DNA of 64,000 nt from Clostridium sp. UBA1056 (GCA_002316385.1 DCDL01000024.1:114195-178194); one strand, 5' to 3'; shown: positions 33,643 through 43,728, counted from the first letter of the stretch. The notes: generated from the letters alone by a model not told the origin. Translations and numbers: made by a program.

Positions 33643-33840
33643 ATAGTCAATATTTATTACTACAACCTGGTAATCGTAGAAACATTCTTCAATTCTAATT
33701 TGAGTTTTATTTTTAGATTTAGATTGAGAAAAAATTCCGAAAAGTGAAAAATTTCTATAGATAAAAGGCTATGAAAACGTTATAATGTTTATGAAATAGT
33801 AAATTAAAAAAGATATAGTAGAAAGGGAGAGAAGGATTTA

Positions 33841-34518
33841 ATGAAATTAGGGGATTACTTATGGGGAGGATTATTGCTATTATGGGCTGCAGTTTTAATT
33901 ATGCCAGCCACTAGAGAGGTATTTATGTCTATAACTGAAGCTTATCCTTATATCAGTGGCTTTCTTAAGTTCTTTATTTTAGCTACCATGGGAGATATGC
34001 TAGGAACTAGAGTTTTAAATGGTCAGTGGCAAAAAAATAAAGGGCTAGTTTTTAAGGCAGCTATATGGGGAGTCATTGGAATGATGATAACTTTAGCATT
34101 TACATTATATTCAGAGGGGGTATTAGCTGCACAGAGTATAGGTAGACTACCTTTTAAAGGTTCGAAGTTAGGACATGCATTTTTAACAAGTGCAATAATG
34201 AACATCACCTTTGCACCATTCATGTTTTTATTCCATAAATTCAGTGATGTATATATTGATGCTAAATGCAAAGGTGTGAAAAAAGTAACTATAAATCACT
34301 TAATTATGGAAGTAGATTTTAATACTCTTATAGGATTTAGTATGTTGAAAACAATACCATTTTTCTGGATACCATGTCATACTATTGTATTTTTAATGCC
34401 ACCACAGTATAGAGTAATAGCATCAGCTTTCCTATCAATAGCATTAGGTCTTATGATGGCTATAGCTAAAAAGTCACAAGGATCTACATTAAAGCAGCAA
34501 GAGGTATTAGAACAATAA
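33841..34518 (+). CDS. Integral membrane protein, possibly Mpv17/PMP22-like
   Basis: 225 residues with about five or six hydrophobic segments. Features include GDMLGTRVLNGQW, PFKGSKLGHAFLTSAIMNI and a late FWIPCHTIVFLMPPQYRVIASAFLSI, which resembles the C-terminal signature of Mpv17/PMP22 proteins. That family match is from memory and tentative. GAGAAGGA precedes the ATG. The phospholipase-like gene follows after 31 bases, so the two are probably cotranscribed. Confidence 0.65.
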   Translation: MKLGDYLWGGLLLLWAAVLIMPATREVFMSITEAYPYISGFLKFFILATMGDMLGTRVLNGQWQKNKGLVFKAAIWGVIGMMITLAFTLYSEGVLAAQSIGRLPFKGSKLGHAFLTSAIMNITFAPFMFLFHKFSDVYIDAKCKGVKKVTINHLIMEVDFNTLIGFSMLKTIPFFWIPCHTIVFLMPPQYRVIASAFLSIALGLMMAIAKKSQGSTLKQQEVLEQ

Positions 34519-34549
34519 ATGCTAGTATATGACTATAAGGAGGATTTCA

Positions 34550-35245
34550 ATGGCAACTTGGATAGCTCATCTTAGAATTGCAGAAAATATATTAAAGAAT
34601 ATGGATAGTTTGGATTCTACAGCCTTTATTCTGGGTAATGTGGGGCCAGACTCAGGAGTTCCTAATGATGATTGGAGTAGTTTTAATCCGCCAAAAACAA
34701 TTACCCATTGGCTTGATAAAGAAAATAACATAGATGCAGAGAAATTTTTTTATAAGTATATAAAGAATAATTCAATGAGGAGTGAACAGTTTAATAAAGC
34801 AGTTATAAAATCAATGGATTATTCAAAATACGCTTATTTACTAGGATATTATGTACATTTACTTACAGATATAGAATGGTCTAAGCTTTTTAGTGAAAAA
34901 AAGAAAAATGCTTTGTATAATAAGAAATTGAATGAAGATGCAAGCTTTATTTGGACAATAAAAAAAGATTGGTATGGATTAGACTTTTTATACTTAGAGA
35001 AGAATCCCAATTTTATTTTCCATACTGTTTTTAAACACATAAACCAGGTACCTGATTATTTAGAGTATTTTCCTGATGGAGCTTTAATGAAACAAGTCAC
35101 CTATATAAATGAATATTATTTAGGTGAAAATGAAGAAACTAAAGAGAATTTCATATATCTTAATGAAGAAGAAATGAATAATTTTATAGAAAAAACTTAT
35201 AGGGATATACTTATTCAGTTAGAAAAAAAGCTAAAATGTAATTAA
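34550..35245 (+). CDS. Zinc-dependent phospholipase C-family protein
   Basis: 231 residues from ATG 34550, chosen because AAGGAGG lies 8 bases before it; the in-frame ATG at 34529 would include that site. The start MATWIAHLRIAENIL, then FILGNVGPDSG, THWL and YAYLLGYYVHLLTDIEW, gives His and Asp residues placed as in the zinc-dependent phospholipase C family. No signal peptide was seen, so it probably acts inside the cell. Substrate unknown. Confidence 0.8.
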   Translation: MATWIAHLRIAENILKNMDSLDSTAFILGNVGPDSGVPNDDWSSFNPPKTITHWLDKENNIDAEKFFYKYIKNNSMRSEQFNKAVIKSMDYSKYAYLLGYYVHLLTDIEWSKLFSEKKKNALYNKKLNEDASFIWTIKKDWYGLDFLYLEKNPNFIFHTVFKHINQVPDYLEYFPDGALMKQVTYINEYYLGENEETKENFIYLNEEEMNNFIEKTYRDILIQLEKKLKCN

Positions 35246-35282
35246 AGTGATATGTTATAAAAGTATATGCAAAATAAAGATT

Positions 35283-35325
35283 ACCCTAGAAAATAGATGA
35301 TTAAAAATCTGTTTTTTAGGGAACT
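35283..35325 (+). terminator. Terminator after the phospholipase-like gene
   Basis: CCCTA-AAAA-AGAT on the 5' side (from 35284) pairs with ATCT-TTTT-TAGGG (to 35321) with two small mismatches, followed by AACTTTTAT. Between it and 35559 lie the second 21-bp repeat (35371-35391) and a GACTTATAAGTC palindrome (35455-35466); no gene was found there. Confidence 0.65.
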
Positions 35326-35370
35326 TTTATGTATGACAAAGTGAAGCATTTGATAGTTTTTATCATAGAA

Positions 35371-35391
35371 TATAAGTTCTAATAAATAAAA
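35371..35391 (+). repeat. Dispersed 21-bp intergenic repeat, copy 2
   Basis: Identical to 33622-33642 over 21 bases; flanks differ. Confidence 0.5.
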
Positions 35392-35559
35392 TTTATTAAC
35401 GTTTCTTGGTGCAATTTAGGATTTTAAATAAATTTAATGCATAAGAGTTATTAAGACTTATAAGTCATTTAAGTCATTATTTATGAATGATAAGTTAATT
35501 ATAAAATTTCAATAAGAAAATTTATTGCGTACAATATTAAAATGCCTTATAATAAAAAT

Positions 35560-35592
35560 ATATTTTGATAATCAAAATATTTGAAAATCAAA
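35560..35592. promoter_or_regulatory. FabT/FabR-like operator pair
   Basis: A perfect palindrome with 10-base arms (ATATTTTGAT, central A, ATCAAAATAT) occupies 35560-35580. A second related site, TTTGAAAATCAAA, overlaps at 35580-35592. The core TTTGATAATCAAA matches the motif I recall for MarR-family fatty-acid regulators (FabT in streptococci, FabR-like in clostridia). It lies 35-67 bases before the start of the flavin oxidoreductase gene. Confidence 0.65.
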
Positions 35593-35626
35593 GCAAAGTA
35601 TATTGAACTTGAAAGGTAGTGTTTTT

Positions 35627-36694
35627 ATGAATATAAAAGGCTTAAAAATAGGAAATATAGTAGTGCCTATGCCTATAATCCAAGGTGGAATGGGGATAGG
35701 AGTTTCTAGATCAAAACTTGCATCTGCAGTAACTAATGCAGGGGGAATTGGAGTTATATCAGCAGCTCAAGTAGGATATGATGAAGATGATTTTGAAAGC
35801 AATAATTTAGTAGCAAATATTAGAGCATTAAAAAAGCAAATTTCATTAGCTAAGGAATCAACTAGAGGAGGAGTTATTGGTGTTAATATAATGGTTGCTA
35901 TGAATAACTATAAAGAGCATGTTAAAGCTGCCATAGAAGGTGGAGCAGATCTTATAATTTCCGGAGCTGGGATACCAAAGGATTTACCTAAATTGATTGA
36001 AGGGTTTTCAGTAAAGATTGCACCTATAGTTTCTTCTTTAAAATCAGCCAAAGTAATTTTAAAGCTTTGGGATAGACATGATAAAGTTGCTCCTGATATG
36101 GTTATAATAGAAGGGCCTAGAGCAGGAGGACATTTAGGATTTAAAAAAGAAAATATAAATATTAGTGAAGAAGACTTTGATAAAGAAATAGTAGATATAA
36201 TTAATGAAGCTAAGGTTTATGGGGAAAAATATAATAAGCATATTCCAGTAGTAGTGGCTGGAGGAATATTTGATGGAAAAGATATAGCTAAATACCTAGA
36301 GTTAGGTGCAGATGGAGTTCAAATGGCTACTAGATTTGTGGCAACAGCAGAATGTGATGCATCAGAAAGTTTTAAGGAGGCTTATGTTAATTCAAAAGAA
36401 GAAGATATAGTTATAGTTGATAGTCCTGTTGGATTACCAGGAAGAGCTCTATGTAATTCTTTTGTAGAGGAAACCTTTAAGGGGAAATTAAAGGTGGAAA
36501 AGTGCTATAGGTGCATATCTCATTGTAACCCAAAAGAAACTCCGTATTGCATTAGTGAAGCACTGATAAATGGTGTTAAGGGAAATATGGATAGGGCTTT
36601 AGTATTCTGTGGAGATAATGCTCATAGGATTAAAGAAATAGTTACAGTGAATGAATTAATGAAAGAATTAGAGGAAGAAATTTTAAAGGCATAG
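35627..36694 (+). CDS. NAD(P)H-dependent flavin oxidoreductase (nitronate monooxygenase/FabK family)
   Basis: 355 residues from ATG 35627 (AAAGGTAG upstream); an in-frame TTG 24 bases earlier would include that site. FMN-binding TIM barrel with PIIQGGMGIGVS, GGIGVISAAQ, EGPRAGGHLG, VVAGGIFDG and LGADGVQMATRF. A C-terminal extra region has Cys motifs CYRCISHCNP and a further Cys, not seen in standard FabK. The family covers enoyl-ACP reductase II and nitronate monooxygenases. The fatty-acid-type operator upstream hints at a lipid role. Confidence 0.82.
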   Translation: MNIKGLKIGNIVVPMPIIQGGMGIGVSRSKLASAVTNAGGIGVISAAQVGYDEDDFESNNLVANIRALKKQISLAKESTRGGVIGVNIMVAMNNYKEHVKAAIEGGADLIISGAGIPKDLPKLIEGFSVKIAPIVSSLKSAKVILKLWDRHDKVAPDMVIIEGPRAGGHLGFKKENINISEEDFDKEIVDIINEAKVYGEKYNKHIPVVVAGGIFDGKDIAKYLELGADGVQMATRFVATAECDASESFKEAYVNSKEEDIVIVDSPVGLPGRALCNSFVEETFKGKLKVEKCYRCISHCNPKETPYCISEALINGVKGNMDRALVFCGDNAHRIKEIVTVNELMKELEEEILKA

Positions 36695-36837
36695 ACTGAA
36701 ATATAAAATCAATATACAGATTCAAATATTAAAGTTAGAATTAACAAAAAAAATTAAAAATCTTTAATTGAGGTTTTACTAAAGAGGAAAATATGTAATA
36801 ATAAAATGTATGTTTATTATTAGGATGAGGTGTTAAG

Positions 36838-38346
36838 ATGAAAATTGGATTTGATCATGAAAAATATCTTGAAGAACAATCAAAATATATTTTAGAGAGA
36901 GTTAATAATTATGATAAACTTTATCTAGAATTTGGAGGAAAGCTTTTATTTGATATGCATGCTAAAAGGGTTTTACCAGGATTTGATGAGAATGCTAAAA
37001 TAAAGTTACTTCATAAACTTAGAGAAAAAGCAGAGATAATTATTTGTGTATATGCCGGTGATATTGAAAGAAATAAAATAAGAGGCGACTTTGGGATTAC
37101 ATATGATATGGATGTGCTAAGATTAATTGATGATCTTAGAGGATATGATTTAGAGGTAAATAGTGTAGTTATAACCAGATATAGCGGTCAACCAGCTACT
37201 AATATTTTTATAAATAAATTAGAGCGTAGAGGAATTAAAGTTTACAAGCATGAAGCTATTAAAGGATATCCTACAGAGGTTGATACCATTGTAAGTGATG
37301 AGGGATATGGGAAAAATCCATATATAGAGACAACTAAGCCTATAGTAGTAGTTACGGCACCAGGCCCAGGAAGTGGAAAGTTAGCTACTTGTCTTAATCA
37401 GCTATATCACGAAAATAAAAGGGGAAATGCCGTTGGATATTCTAAATTTGAAACCTTCCCTGTATGGAATGTACCTTTAAAACATCCTTTAAATATTGCC
37501 TATGAAGCAGCTACAGTAGATCTTAAAGATGTAAATATGATAGATTCCTTCCATTTTGATGCCTATAATGAGGTTGCTGTAAACTATAATAGAGATGTTG
37601 AGATGTTTCCAGTTATAAAGAGAATTATTGAGAAGATAACAGGAAAAGAATCTGTATATAAATCACCAACAGATATGGGAGTTAATAGAGTTGGATTTGG
37701 AATTACGGATGATGAAGTTGTTAAAGAAGCTTCTATACAAGAGATAATTAGAAGATACTTTAAAACCAGTGTTGAATATAAAAAAGGATATGTAGATGCA
37801 GAGGTGTTCCAAAGAATTAAAATAATTATGGAGAGCTTAAATCTTAAACCTGAAGATAGAAAAGTAGTTATTCCTGCTAGAGAATATTCTAGTAAGCTTA
37901 AGCTTGATGCAGATAAAAATGACGCTTGTCCTGTAGTGGCACTAGAACTTGAGAATGGGACTATTTTAACAGGAAGAAGTTCAGAGCTTATGGATGCATC
38001 TTCAGCAGCTATTCTAAACGCAGTTAAGCACTTAGCTAATATATCTGATGATATTCATTTAATATCACCAGTAGTACTAGAGCCTATTAAGAGTTTAAAA
38101 ACCAATGCACTAGGAAGCAATAATACTTCTTTAAATTCAGAAGAAATATTAATTGCCCTTAGTATTTGTGCAGCTACAAATCCAATGGCCCAAGTAGCTT
38201 TAGAAAAGCTTACAAAGCTTAAAGGCTGTCAAGCTCATTCTACTACTATTCTTAGTACTGGGGACGAACAAATATTTAGAAAGTTAGGAATCGATGTTAC
38301 TTGCGATCCAGAGTATCCTTCACAAAATTTATTTTATAATATGTAA
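36838..38346 (+). CDS. DUF1846-family protein
   Basis: 502 residues, full length for the family. Signature segments: [65 protein letters not shown] and [23 protein letters not shown] looks like a nucleotide-binding loop. The biochemical role is not known to me. GAGGTG precedes the ATG. A strong symmetrical terminator ends the unit. Confidence 0.92.
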   Translation: MKIGFDHEKYLEEQSKYILERVNNYDKLYLEFGGKLLFDMHAKRVLPGFDENAKIKLLHKLREKAEIIICVYAGDIERNKIRGDFGITYDMDVLRLIDDLRGYDLEVNSVVITRYSGQPATNIFINKLERRGIKVYKHEAIKGYPTEVDTIVSDEGYGKNPYIETTKPIVVVTAPGPGSGKLATCLNQLYHENKRGNAVGYSKFETFPVWNVPLKHPLNIAYEAATVDLKDVNMIDSFHFDAYNEVAVNYNRDVEMFPVIKRIIEKITGKESVYKSPTDMGVNRVGFGITDDEVVKEASIQEIIRRYFKTSVEYKKGYVDAEVFQRIKIIMESLNLKPEDRKVVIPAREYSSKLKLDADKNDACPVVALELENGTILTGRSSELMDASSAAILNAVKHLANISDDIHLISPVVLEPIKSLKTNALGSNNTSLNSEEILIALSICAATNPMAQVALEKLTKLKGCQAHSTTILSTGDEQIFRKLGIDVTCDPEYPSQNLFYNM

Positions 38347-38378
38347 TTAATCTATTAAATTGGTATAATTTAATATCT

Positions 38379-38435
38379 GAAATAAAACAGTGTATATGAT
38401 AATTAATTTTAAGATCATATACACTGTTTTATTTC
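38379..38435. terminator. 22-bp perfect hairpin terminator
   Basis: GAAATAAAACAGTGTATATG starts the 5' arm (38379-38400), which pairs base for base with 38414-38435 around a 13-base loop. A and T runs in the stem would serve either strand. Confidence 0.85.
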
Positions 38436-38547
38436 GAGAAAAATATATTTCGATATCCTAAATTTTGTATAGAAATTTATAGTATATATGGTATATAATA
38501 TATATTGTGGTAAAATAATAAATTTTTATGATAATTTAGGAGGAGAC

Positions 38548-39936
38548 ATGATTAAAAATAGAAGAAATTTTATTTTAAATGGGAATTTATATAAGGTAAT
38601 AGGGGTATTGGCATTTCCTATTATGATAAACAATTTAATTCAGACGTTATATAATTTAGTAGATGGATTATGGGTAAGTAAAATTGGATCTGTAGAATTT
38701 GCAGCTACAGGATTTGTTTGGCCAGTAAATTTTTTGTTTATATCTATAGGAACAGGCTTATCCATTGCAGGTACATCTATTATTTCTCAATTTATAGGAG
38801 CGGATAAATATGAGGAAGCTAACAAATATGCAAGTCAACTCATAGTGTTATCCTTTTTATCGGCTATTGTCTTTACAATAGTAGGGTATCTATTATCTCC
38901 TTCTATTGTAAGGTTAATGGGTGGAACAGGGGAACTAGCGAGAAACAGTGTAATATATTTAAAGATTACTTTCTTAGACATGCCGTTTATGTTCTTATTT
39001 TTTAACTTTAATTCTATAATGAATGCAGAAGGAAATACGGTACTGCCAACTATACTTAGTGCAATTAGTGCAGTGCTTAATATGGTTTTAGATCCATTAT
39101 TTATATTTACATTTAATATGGGAATTGCAGGAGCTGCCATAGCAACTTTATTGGCAAAGGCAGTATTAGCTATAGCTGGAATTTATGTGTTAATGAGAAA
39201 ATCATCTAAAGTAAAACCTTCCTTTAAAAAGTTTAGATTTGATGGAGATATAATTAAAAAGGTAGTATCCGTGGCGCTACCATCATCTATTGGTCAATCT
39301 GGTTCTGCTTTAGGATTTATGGTTCTAAATGGCTTTATAGTATCCTATGGGACAGCTACCCTAGCAGCCTTTGCTATGGTAAATAGAATTACTTCTCTTG
39401 TGAGTCAACCGGCCATGGGGATTGGAGCAGCCCTTACATCTATTGTAGGGCAAAATTTAGGATGTAACCAACTTGAAAGGACCAAGGAGGCTTTTTCGAA
39501 GGCCATAAAACTTACTATTGGTTTCTCAGCTTTAGGTTTGATTGTTTTATTAGTATTTGATAAAGAAATTATAAACTTCTTTATGCAATCAAAGGATGAC
39601 ATGATGGTAATTTCAGAGGGAATAACATATCTTCAATATATAGCATGGTCTATGCCACTTATGGGAATATTTAGCGTACTGCAGGGAATATTTCAAGGTT
39701 CAGGTCATACTAGATATTCCATGGAGATGGAAGTGGGAAGACTTTGGTTTGTAAGACTTCCAATGATACTTATATTTAAAAACTTTACTAATGTAGGATC
39801 AGTAGGTATATGGTTTTCTATGAGTTTTAGTAATCTTATAATATGTATCTTTGGATATATAATGTATCGCAGGGGTGTATGGGAGAAAAATATTATTCAT
39901 AGCAAGGAATGTATAGAAATTAAAGAAGCAAATTAA
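38548..39936 (+). CDS. MATE-family multidrug/cation antiporter
   Basis: 462 residues from ATG 38548 (TAGGAGGAG upstream). About twelve membrane segments in two similar halves. MATE hallmarks: LAFPIMINNLIQTLYNLVDGLWVSKIG near the start and VALPSSIGQSGSALG in the second half, plus GMGAALTSIVGQNLG-like IGAALTSIVGQNLG. It exports drugs or toxic cations using a Na+ or H+ gradient. Substrate unknown. Single gene between two strong terminators. Confidence 0.92.
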   Translation: MIKNRRNFILNGNLYKVIGVLAFPIMINNLIQTLYNLVDGLWVSKIGSVEFAATGFVWPVNFLFISIGTGLSIAGTSIISQFIGADKYEEANKYASQLIVLSFLSAIVFTIVGYLLSPSIVRLMGGTGELARNSVIYLKITFLDMPFMFLFFNFNSIMNAEGNTVLPTILSAISAVLNMVLDPLFIFTFNMGIAGAAIATLLAKAVLAIAGIYVLMRKSSKVKPSFKKFRFDGDIIKKVVSVALPSSIGQSGSALGFMVLNGFIVSYGTATLAAFAMVNRITSLVSQPAMGIGAALTSIVGQNLGCNQLERTKEAFSKAIKLTIGFSALGLIVLLVFDKEIINFFMQSKDDMMVISEGITYLQYIAWSMPLMGIFSVLQGIFQGSGHTRYSMEMEVGRLWFVRLPMILIFKNFTNVGSVGIWFSMSFSNLIICIFGYIMYRRGVWEKNIIHSKECIEIKEAN

Positions 39937-39975
39937 AAGAAATCTATGTCATAAAATCAGAAATAATTGTAAAAT

Positions 39976-40012
39976 ATACACATGAGACAAATACTGATCT
40001 CATGTGTATTTA
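39976..40012. terminator. Terminator after the MATE gene
   Basis: ATACACATGAGA (39976-39987) pairs with TCTCATGTGTAT (39998-40009), followed by TTAATTT. Confidence 0.8.
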
Positions 40013-40074
40013 ATTTAAATATATATTATACTTTTACTATAATATAAGGAATAATAAATAGAAGGGGTGTTATC

Positions 40075-41073
40075 ATGGGCGATATTTTAGTTGAAGAATA
40101 TAGGGGAGATATTTTAGAATGTGTGCATAGAGGATATATTTGCTGTGTAGATGAATACGGACAAGTTATTTACTCTATAGGTGATCCAAATTTTGTAACT
40201 TATATGAGGTCATCAGCAAAACCAATACAAGTGATTCCATTAATAAAGAGAGGTCTCGAGAAAAAATATAACCTTAGCAATAAGGAGATCACAGTTATGG
40301 CGGGATCTCATAGGGCAGAACCTTTTCATGTTAATGTACTAGAATCTATAATGAAAAAAGTTAAGGTAGAGGAAGAGGAGTTAATATGTCTACCTACATA
40401 TCCATTAGCAACGAGTGCTAAAGAAGAAATATTAAGACAAGGTGGAGAAAAGAGACGAATCTATCATAACTGCTCAGGGAAACACATGGGAATTTTAACT
40501 TTATGTACTGACATGGAATGTGATAAAAAAGACTATTGGAACATTAATAGTCCAGCTCAACAGGAAATACTTTCTCACATTTCAATGATTTCTGGATATC
40601 CAAGAGAAGATATAAAGATTGGTACAGATGGTTGTGGAGTTCCTGTATTTGGTATGCCTATGAAAAATTTAGCTAAGGCGTATATGACTATGGCATGTCC
40701 TGACACCATTGAAGATGAGTTAACAAGAAATGCTGTTATAAAAATTACTAAATTAATTAATGAAAATTATGAGATGGTTTCAGGAACTAATCTAATATGT
40801 TCCCTACTTTTAATGGATGATAATATTGTGGCAAAGGGTGGAGCTAAAGGTGTATATTGCTTTGGCTTAAAAGAAGAAAGACTTGGTTTTTCAATTAAGA
40901 TAATTGATGGTTCAGAGGATGAATGGCCTTTAATTGTAGCATCAATTTTAGAACAAATAGATTATAAAAATAAGGATACAATAGATAGAATAAGGGACAT
41001 ATTCCCAATTGCTACAGTTAATGACAATAACAAAATAGTTGGAGAAAGTATTGTAAAGTTTAAGCTAAAATAG
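40075..41073 (+). CDS. L-asparaginase II-family protein (thermolabile type)
   Basis: 332 residues. Begins LVEEYRGDILECVHRGYICCVDE, then YMRSSAKPIQVIPLIKRG, MAGSHRAEPFHV, HNCSGKHMGIL and GTDGCGVPVFGMPMKNLAKAY. These are the conserved Ser/Lys/Cys motifs of the asparaginase II family first described in rhizobia, distinct from the E. coli type. It likely hydrolyses asparagine to aspartate and ammonia in the cytoplasm (no signal peptide). AAGGGGTG precedes the ATG. Confidence 0.9.
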   Translation: MGDILVEEYRGDILECVHRGYICCVDEYGQVIYSIGDPNFVTYMRSSAKPIQVIPLIKRGLEKKYNLSNKEITVMAGSHRAEPFHVNVLESIMKKVKVEEEELICLPTYPLATSAKEEILRQGGEKRRIYHNCSGKHMGILTLCTDMECDKKDYWNINSPAQQEILSHISMISGYPREDIKIGTDGCGVPVFGMPMKNLAKAYMTMACPDTIEDELTRNAVIKITKLINENYEMVSGTNLICSLLLMDDNIVAKGGAKGVYCFGLKEERLGFSIKIIDGSEDEWPLIVASILEQIDYKNKDTIDRIRDIFPIATVNDNNKIVGESIVKFKLK

Positions 41074-41183
41074 ATAAGCATATTTCTAATATTAAGTTTA
41101 CCTAAGGAGGTTATATATTTTAATATGTAAATTTAGGTTTATAAGTAGATTACAAATTAAAAGGTATTAGGAGGTAATTAATA

Positions 41184-41954
41184 ATGAAAGAAAAGGTGTT
41201 AGTAGAGGTATGTTGTGGTTCCTTAGAGGACGTTATAATAGCTAAAAAAGTAGGAGCACATAGAGTAGAGTTAAATTCTAATATGTTTTTAGGTGGTATA
41301 ACACCATCTATAGGAACTATTGAGGAGGCTAAAGCTTTAGTAGATATTCCTGTCATGGTAATGATTAGGCCAAGATGTGCTGGATTCTGCTATTCTGAAT
41401 ATGAAATTAAAACTATGGAAAGGGATATTAAAGCAGCTGTAAAAGCCGGTGCTGATGGGATAGTTTTTGGAGCATTAAAAGAAGATGGCACAATTGATAT
41501 AGAACTATGTAAGAGATTTATGGATATTATTGGAGATAGAGAAGCAGTATTCCATCGTGCCTTTGATGTAGTTAAAGATCCTTTTGCAGTTTTAGATATT
41601 TTAGTTGACTTAGGTGTAAGAAGAATCCTTACTAAGGGACAAAAAAATACTATAGAAGATGGGGCTAAACTTTTGATGCAACTTATGGAATATGCTAAAG
41701 GTAAAATAGAGATACTTCCAGGTGGGGTAAGACTACATAATGTAAAATGGATGATTGAAGATATGAAGTTTAATCAACTTCATGTAGCTTCGTTTACTAA
41801 AAGAAAAGATTATTCAACTCAATGTCATCCAGAGGTTTATTTTGGTAGCCCATTGAATCCAAAAGAAATCGACTATGATATAGCTAATTATGATTATCTA
41901 AAAGAAATGTGTGATAATATTAAGATTATTACTAAAGCTAATTGTATTAAGTAA
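41184..41954 (+). CDS. cutC: CutC-family TIM-barrel protein
   Basis: 256 residues. Signature VEVCCGSLEDVIIAKKVGAHRVELNS, GGITPSIG, VMIRPRCAGFCYSEYE, DGIVFGALKEDGTID and FHRAFDVVKDP. The family was named for copper homeostasis, but its role is disputed. AGGAGGT precedes the ATG. The gene stands alone. Confidence 0.92.
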   Translation: MKEKVLVEVCCGSLEDVIIAKKVGAHRVELNSNMFLGGITPSIGTIEEAKALVDIPVMVMIRPRCAGFCYSEYEIKTMERDIKAAVKAGADGIVFGALKEDGTIDIELCKRFMDIIGDREAVFHRAFDVVKDPFAVLDILVDLGVRRILTKGQKNTIEDGAKLLMQLMEYAKGKIEILPGGVRLHNVKWMIEDMKFNQLHVASFTKRKDYSTQCHPEVYFGSPLNPKEIDYDIANYDYLKEMCDNIKIITKANCIK

Positions 41955-42104
41955 ACTTAAATTAAGATAAGGTTTAATATCTAACTGAAAATTAGAGCTC
42001 TATTTATATAAAAATAGTTATATACTAACTTTATAAAGAAGGAAAATATAACAATATCAATGCATAAAATGGGATAAATAAAAAATTGCTAAAAAAATTT
42101 TTTT

Positions 42105-42140
42105 AAACTACTTGTATTTTATATACAAGTAGTTTTTGTT
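42105..42140. terminator. Terminator between cutC and the deacetylase gene
   Basis: AAACTACTTGTAT (42105-42117) pairs with ATACAAGTAGTTT (42123-42135), followed by TTGTT; upstream on the other strand a long A/T run (AAAAAAATTTTTTT) serves the reverse direction. Confidence 0.8.
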
Positions 42141-42232
42141 AATTTAGCCTAAAAAATAATAGTATATATCTCTATCTAATATGAGAAAATATGATTAAAA
42201 GCATTTAACGATTTATATTGAGGAGGATTAAT

Positions 42233-43066
42233 ATGAAGAAATTAAAATATTCTTCTATGGTTGTACTTATACTTATCTTTGTATTTTGCACCTTCAATCT
42301 AGCTTTAGCTGAAGATGAGAAGAAAGCTGATTCCAAGGAAGATGTAAAAAAAGTAGTTTATTTAACTTTCGATGATGGTCCTACTAATAATACCATAGAA
42401 ATACTAAAGGTTTTAGAAAAAGAAAATGTTAAGGCTACATTTTTTGTTATAGGTGAACTAGTTGAACAAAATCCAGATATATTAAAGCAAGTTCAAGAAC
42501 AAGGCCATGAAATATGCGTACATACCTATAACCATAAGAAATGTATATATTCGAGTAAGGATGAATATTTGTCGGACTACAACAAAGCTTTTAAGGCTAT
42601 TACTGATGTTATTGGGCATGAACCTTCAAAATTCATGAGAATGCCTGGAGGCTCTAGCACTACCGTAGCTGATAAAGGCACAATAAAAGCTATAAGAAAT
42701 GAATTATGTGATGAAGGATTATATTATGTAGATTGGAACATATCTATTGAGGATGCTTTGTCAACCAATGTTCCTGTAAAAAAACTTCTAGCTACCTTTC
42801 AAAAAGAGCTTAAAAAAACGTATATAGATCCTAATACTGCTATAGTGCTAATGCATGATGGTAGTTCAAACTGTACTACTCCTAAAGCATTACCGTCTAT
42901 AATTAAATACTTTAAAGAAAATGGTTATGAATTTAAGAATTTTGGAGATATATCAGAGGAAGAATTAAATCATCTTTTAAAGCAAAGACAAGTAAACAAA
43001 TATAATCAACAAAAGCAAACGGATGATCATAAGCCTAAATCTAATGTTTCGAAAGATAAAAAGTAG
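42233..43066 (+). CDS. Secreted polysaccharide deacetylase (NodB domain)
   Basis: 277 residues from ATG 42233 (GAGGAGG upstream). Signal peptide with basic start, hydrophobic core and likely cut after ALA near residue 27. The NodB motifs appear in order: TFDDGPT (metal and base Asp), HTYNHK (two His), RMPGGSS, DWNISIED and VLMHDGS. It removes acetyl groups from a cell-wall glycan such as peptidoglycan, which protects against lysozyme. A Lys/Gln-rich tail ends the protein. Confidence 0.92.
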   Translation: MKKLKYSSMVVLILIFVFCTFNLALAEDEKKADSKEDVKKVVYLTFDDGPTNNTIEILKVLEKENVKATFFVIGELVEQNPDILKQVQEQGHEICVHTYNHKKCIYSSKDEYLSDYNKAFKAITDVIGHEPSKFMRMPGGSSTTVADKGTIKAIRNELCDEGLYYVDWNISIEDALSTNVPVKKLLATFQKELKKTYIDPNTAIVLMHDGSSNCTTPKALPSIIKYFKENGYEFKNFGDISEEELNHLLKQRQVNKYNQQKQTDDHKPKSNVSKDKK

Positions 43067-43119
43067 ATAATTCTAGTATATTAATTTCAGTATGTACGAT
43101 TTTTGTATCTTTGAGTATT

Positions 43120-43311
43120 ATGACTCCATCTAATGAAATAAATTCTGATAAAGAAGGTTTGTTTATATATACTAGATGTGGTAAAGTATATAGATATGTT
43201 ATAGTTACAGGAAAATTAATTTGTTAAGAATGTGGTCATATATATAAAGATAGAAGTACTATAAATTATGTATTTATGAAGTGTAAGAACAATTACACAG
43301 ATATAAAATAA
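43120..43311 (+). pseudogene. Possible decayed zinc-ribbon gene
   Basis: An ATG-led frame (MTPSNEINSDKEGLFIYTRC) stops at TAA 43225-43227 and continues in the same frame to TAA 43309. The join carries Cys residues in CGKVYRYV, CxECGHIYK and MKCKNN, like a zinc ribbon with an internal stop. No good ribosome site was seen. It could be chance. Confidence 0.3.
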
Positions 43312-43335
43312 TTATAATTACCATAAGTATAAAAG

Positions 43336-43368
43336 AAGGGTTAAGTATAATATACTTAGCCCTTTCCG
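43336..43368 (+). terminator. Hairpin upstream of the gntR gene
   Basis: AAGGG-TAAGTA (from 43336) pairs with TACTTA-CCCTT (to 43364) with a T-G pair. TCCG follows, so termination is weak. From here to 43728 I see no gene, only AT-rich DNA with a TTGACA (43570-43575) that may be the -35 box for gntR. Confidence 0.5.
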
Positions 43369-43728
43369 TTTATAAAAATGATCATATGTAAGCTTCAATA
43401 AATTAAATTCATTAAATTTTTACATGAAAATTATCATCTGCCGCAATTTGCTTTAATTCAAAAATATCAAATTAACATAAACCATCCTTATGATATTTAG
43501 TTTATTTTCTACGTAAGTAATAATCACAATTAAATTTTATAGACAAAATTATTTGGGTTATAATAAAATTTGACAAAGAGTTAAAGGTGTGCAATATTTA
43601 TGTATATGATTAATGATTTTAATTATTATTTTACATAATTAAAATGTAATTACTTTATTTTTAATGATATTAAAATAAAGAGTAGGAATTATAACTGATA
43701 AATTATTTTATTAAGGATGTAGATATTT

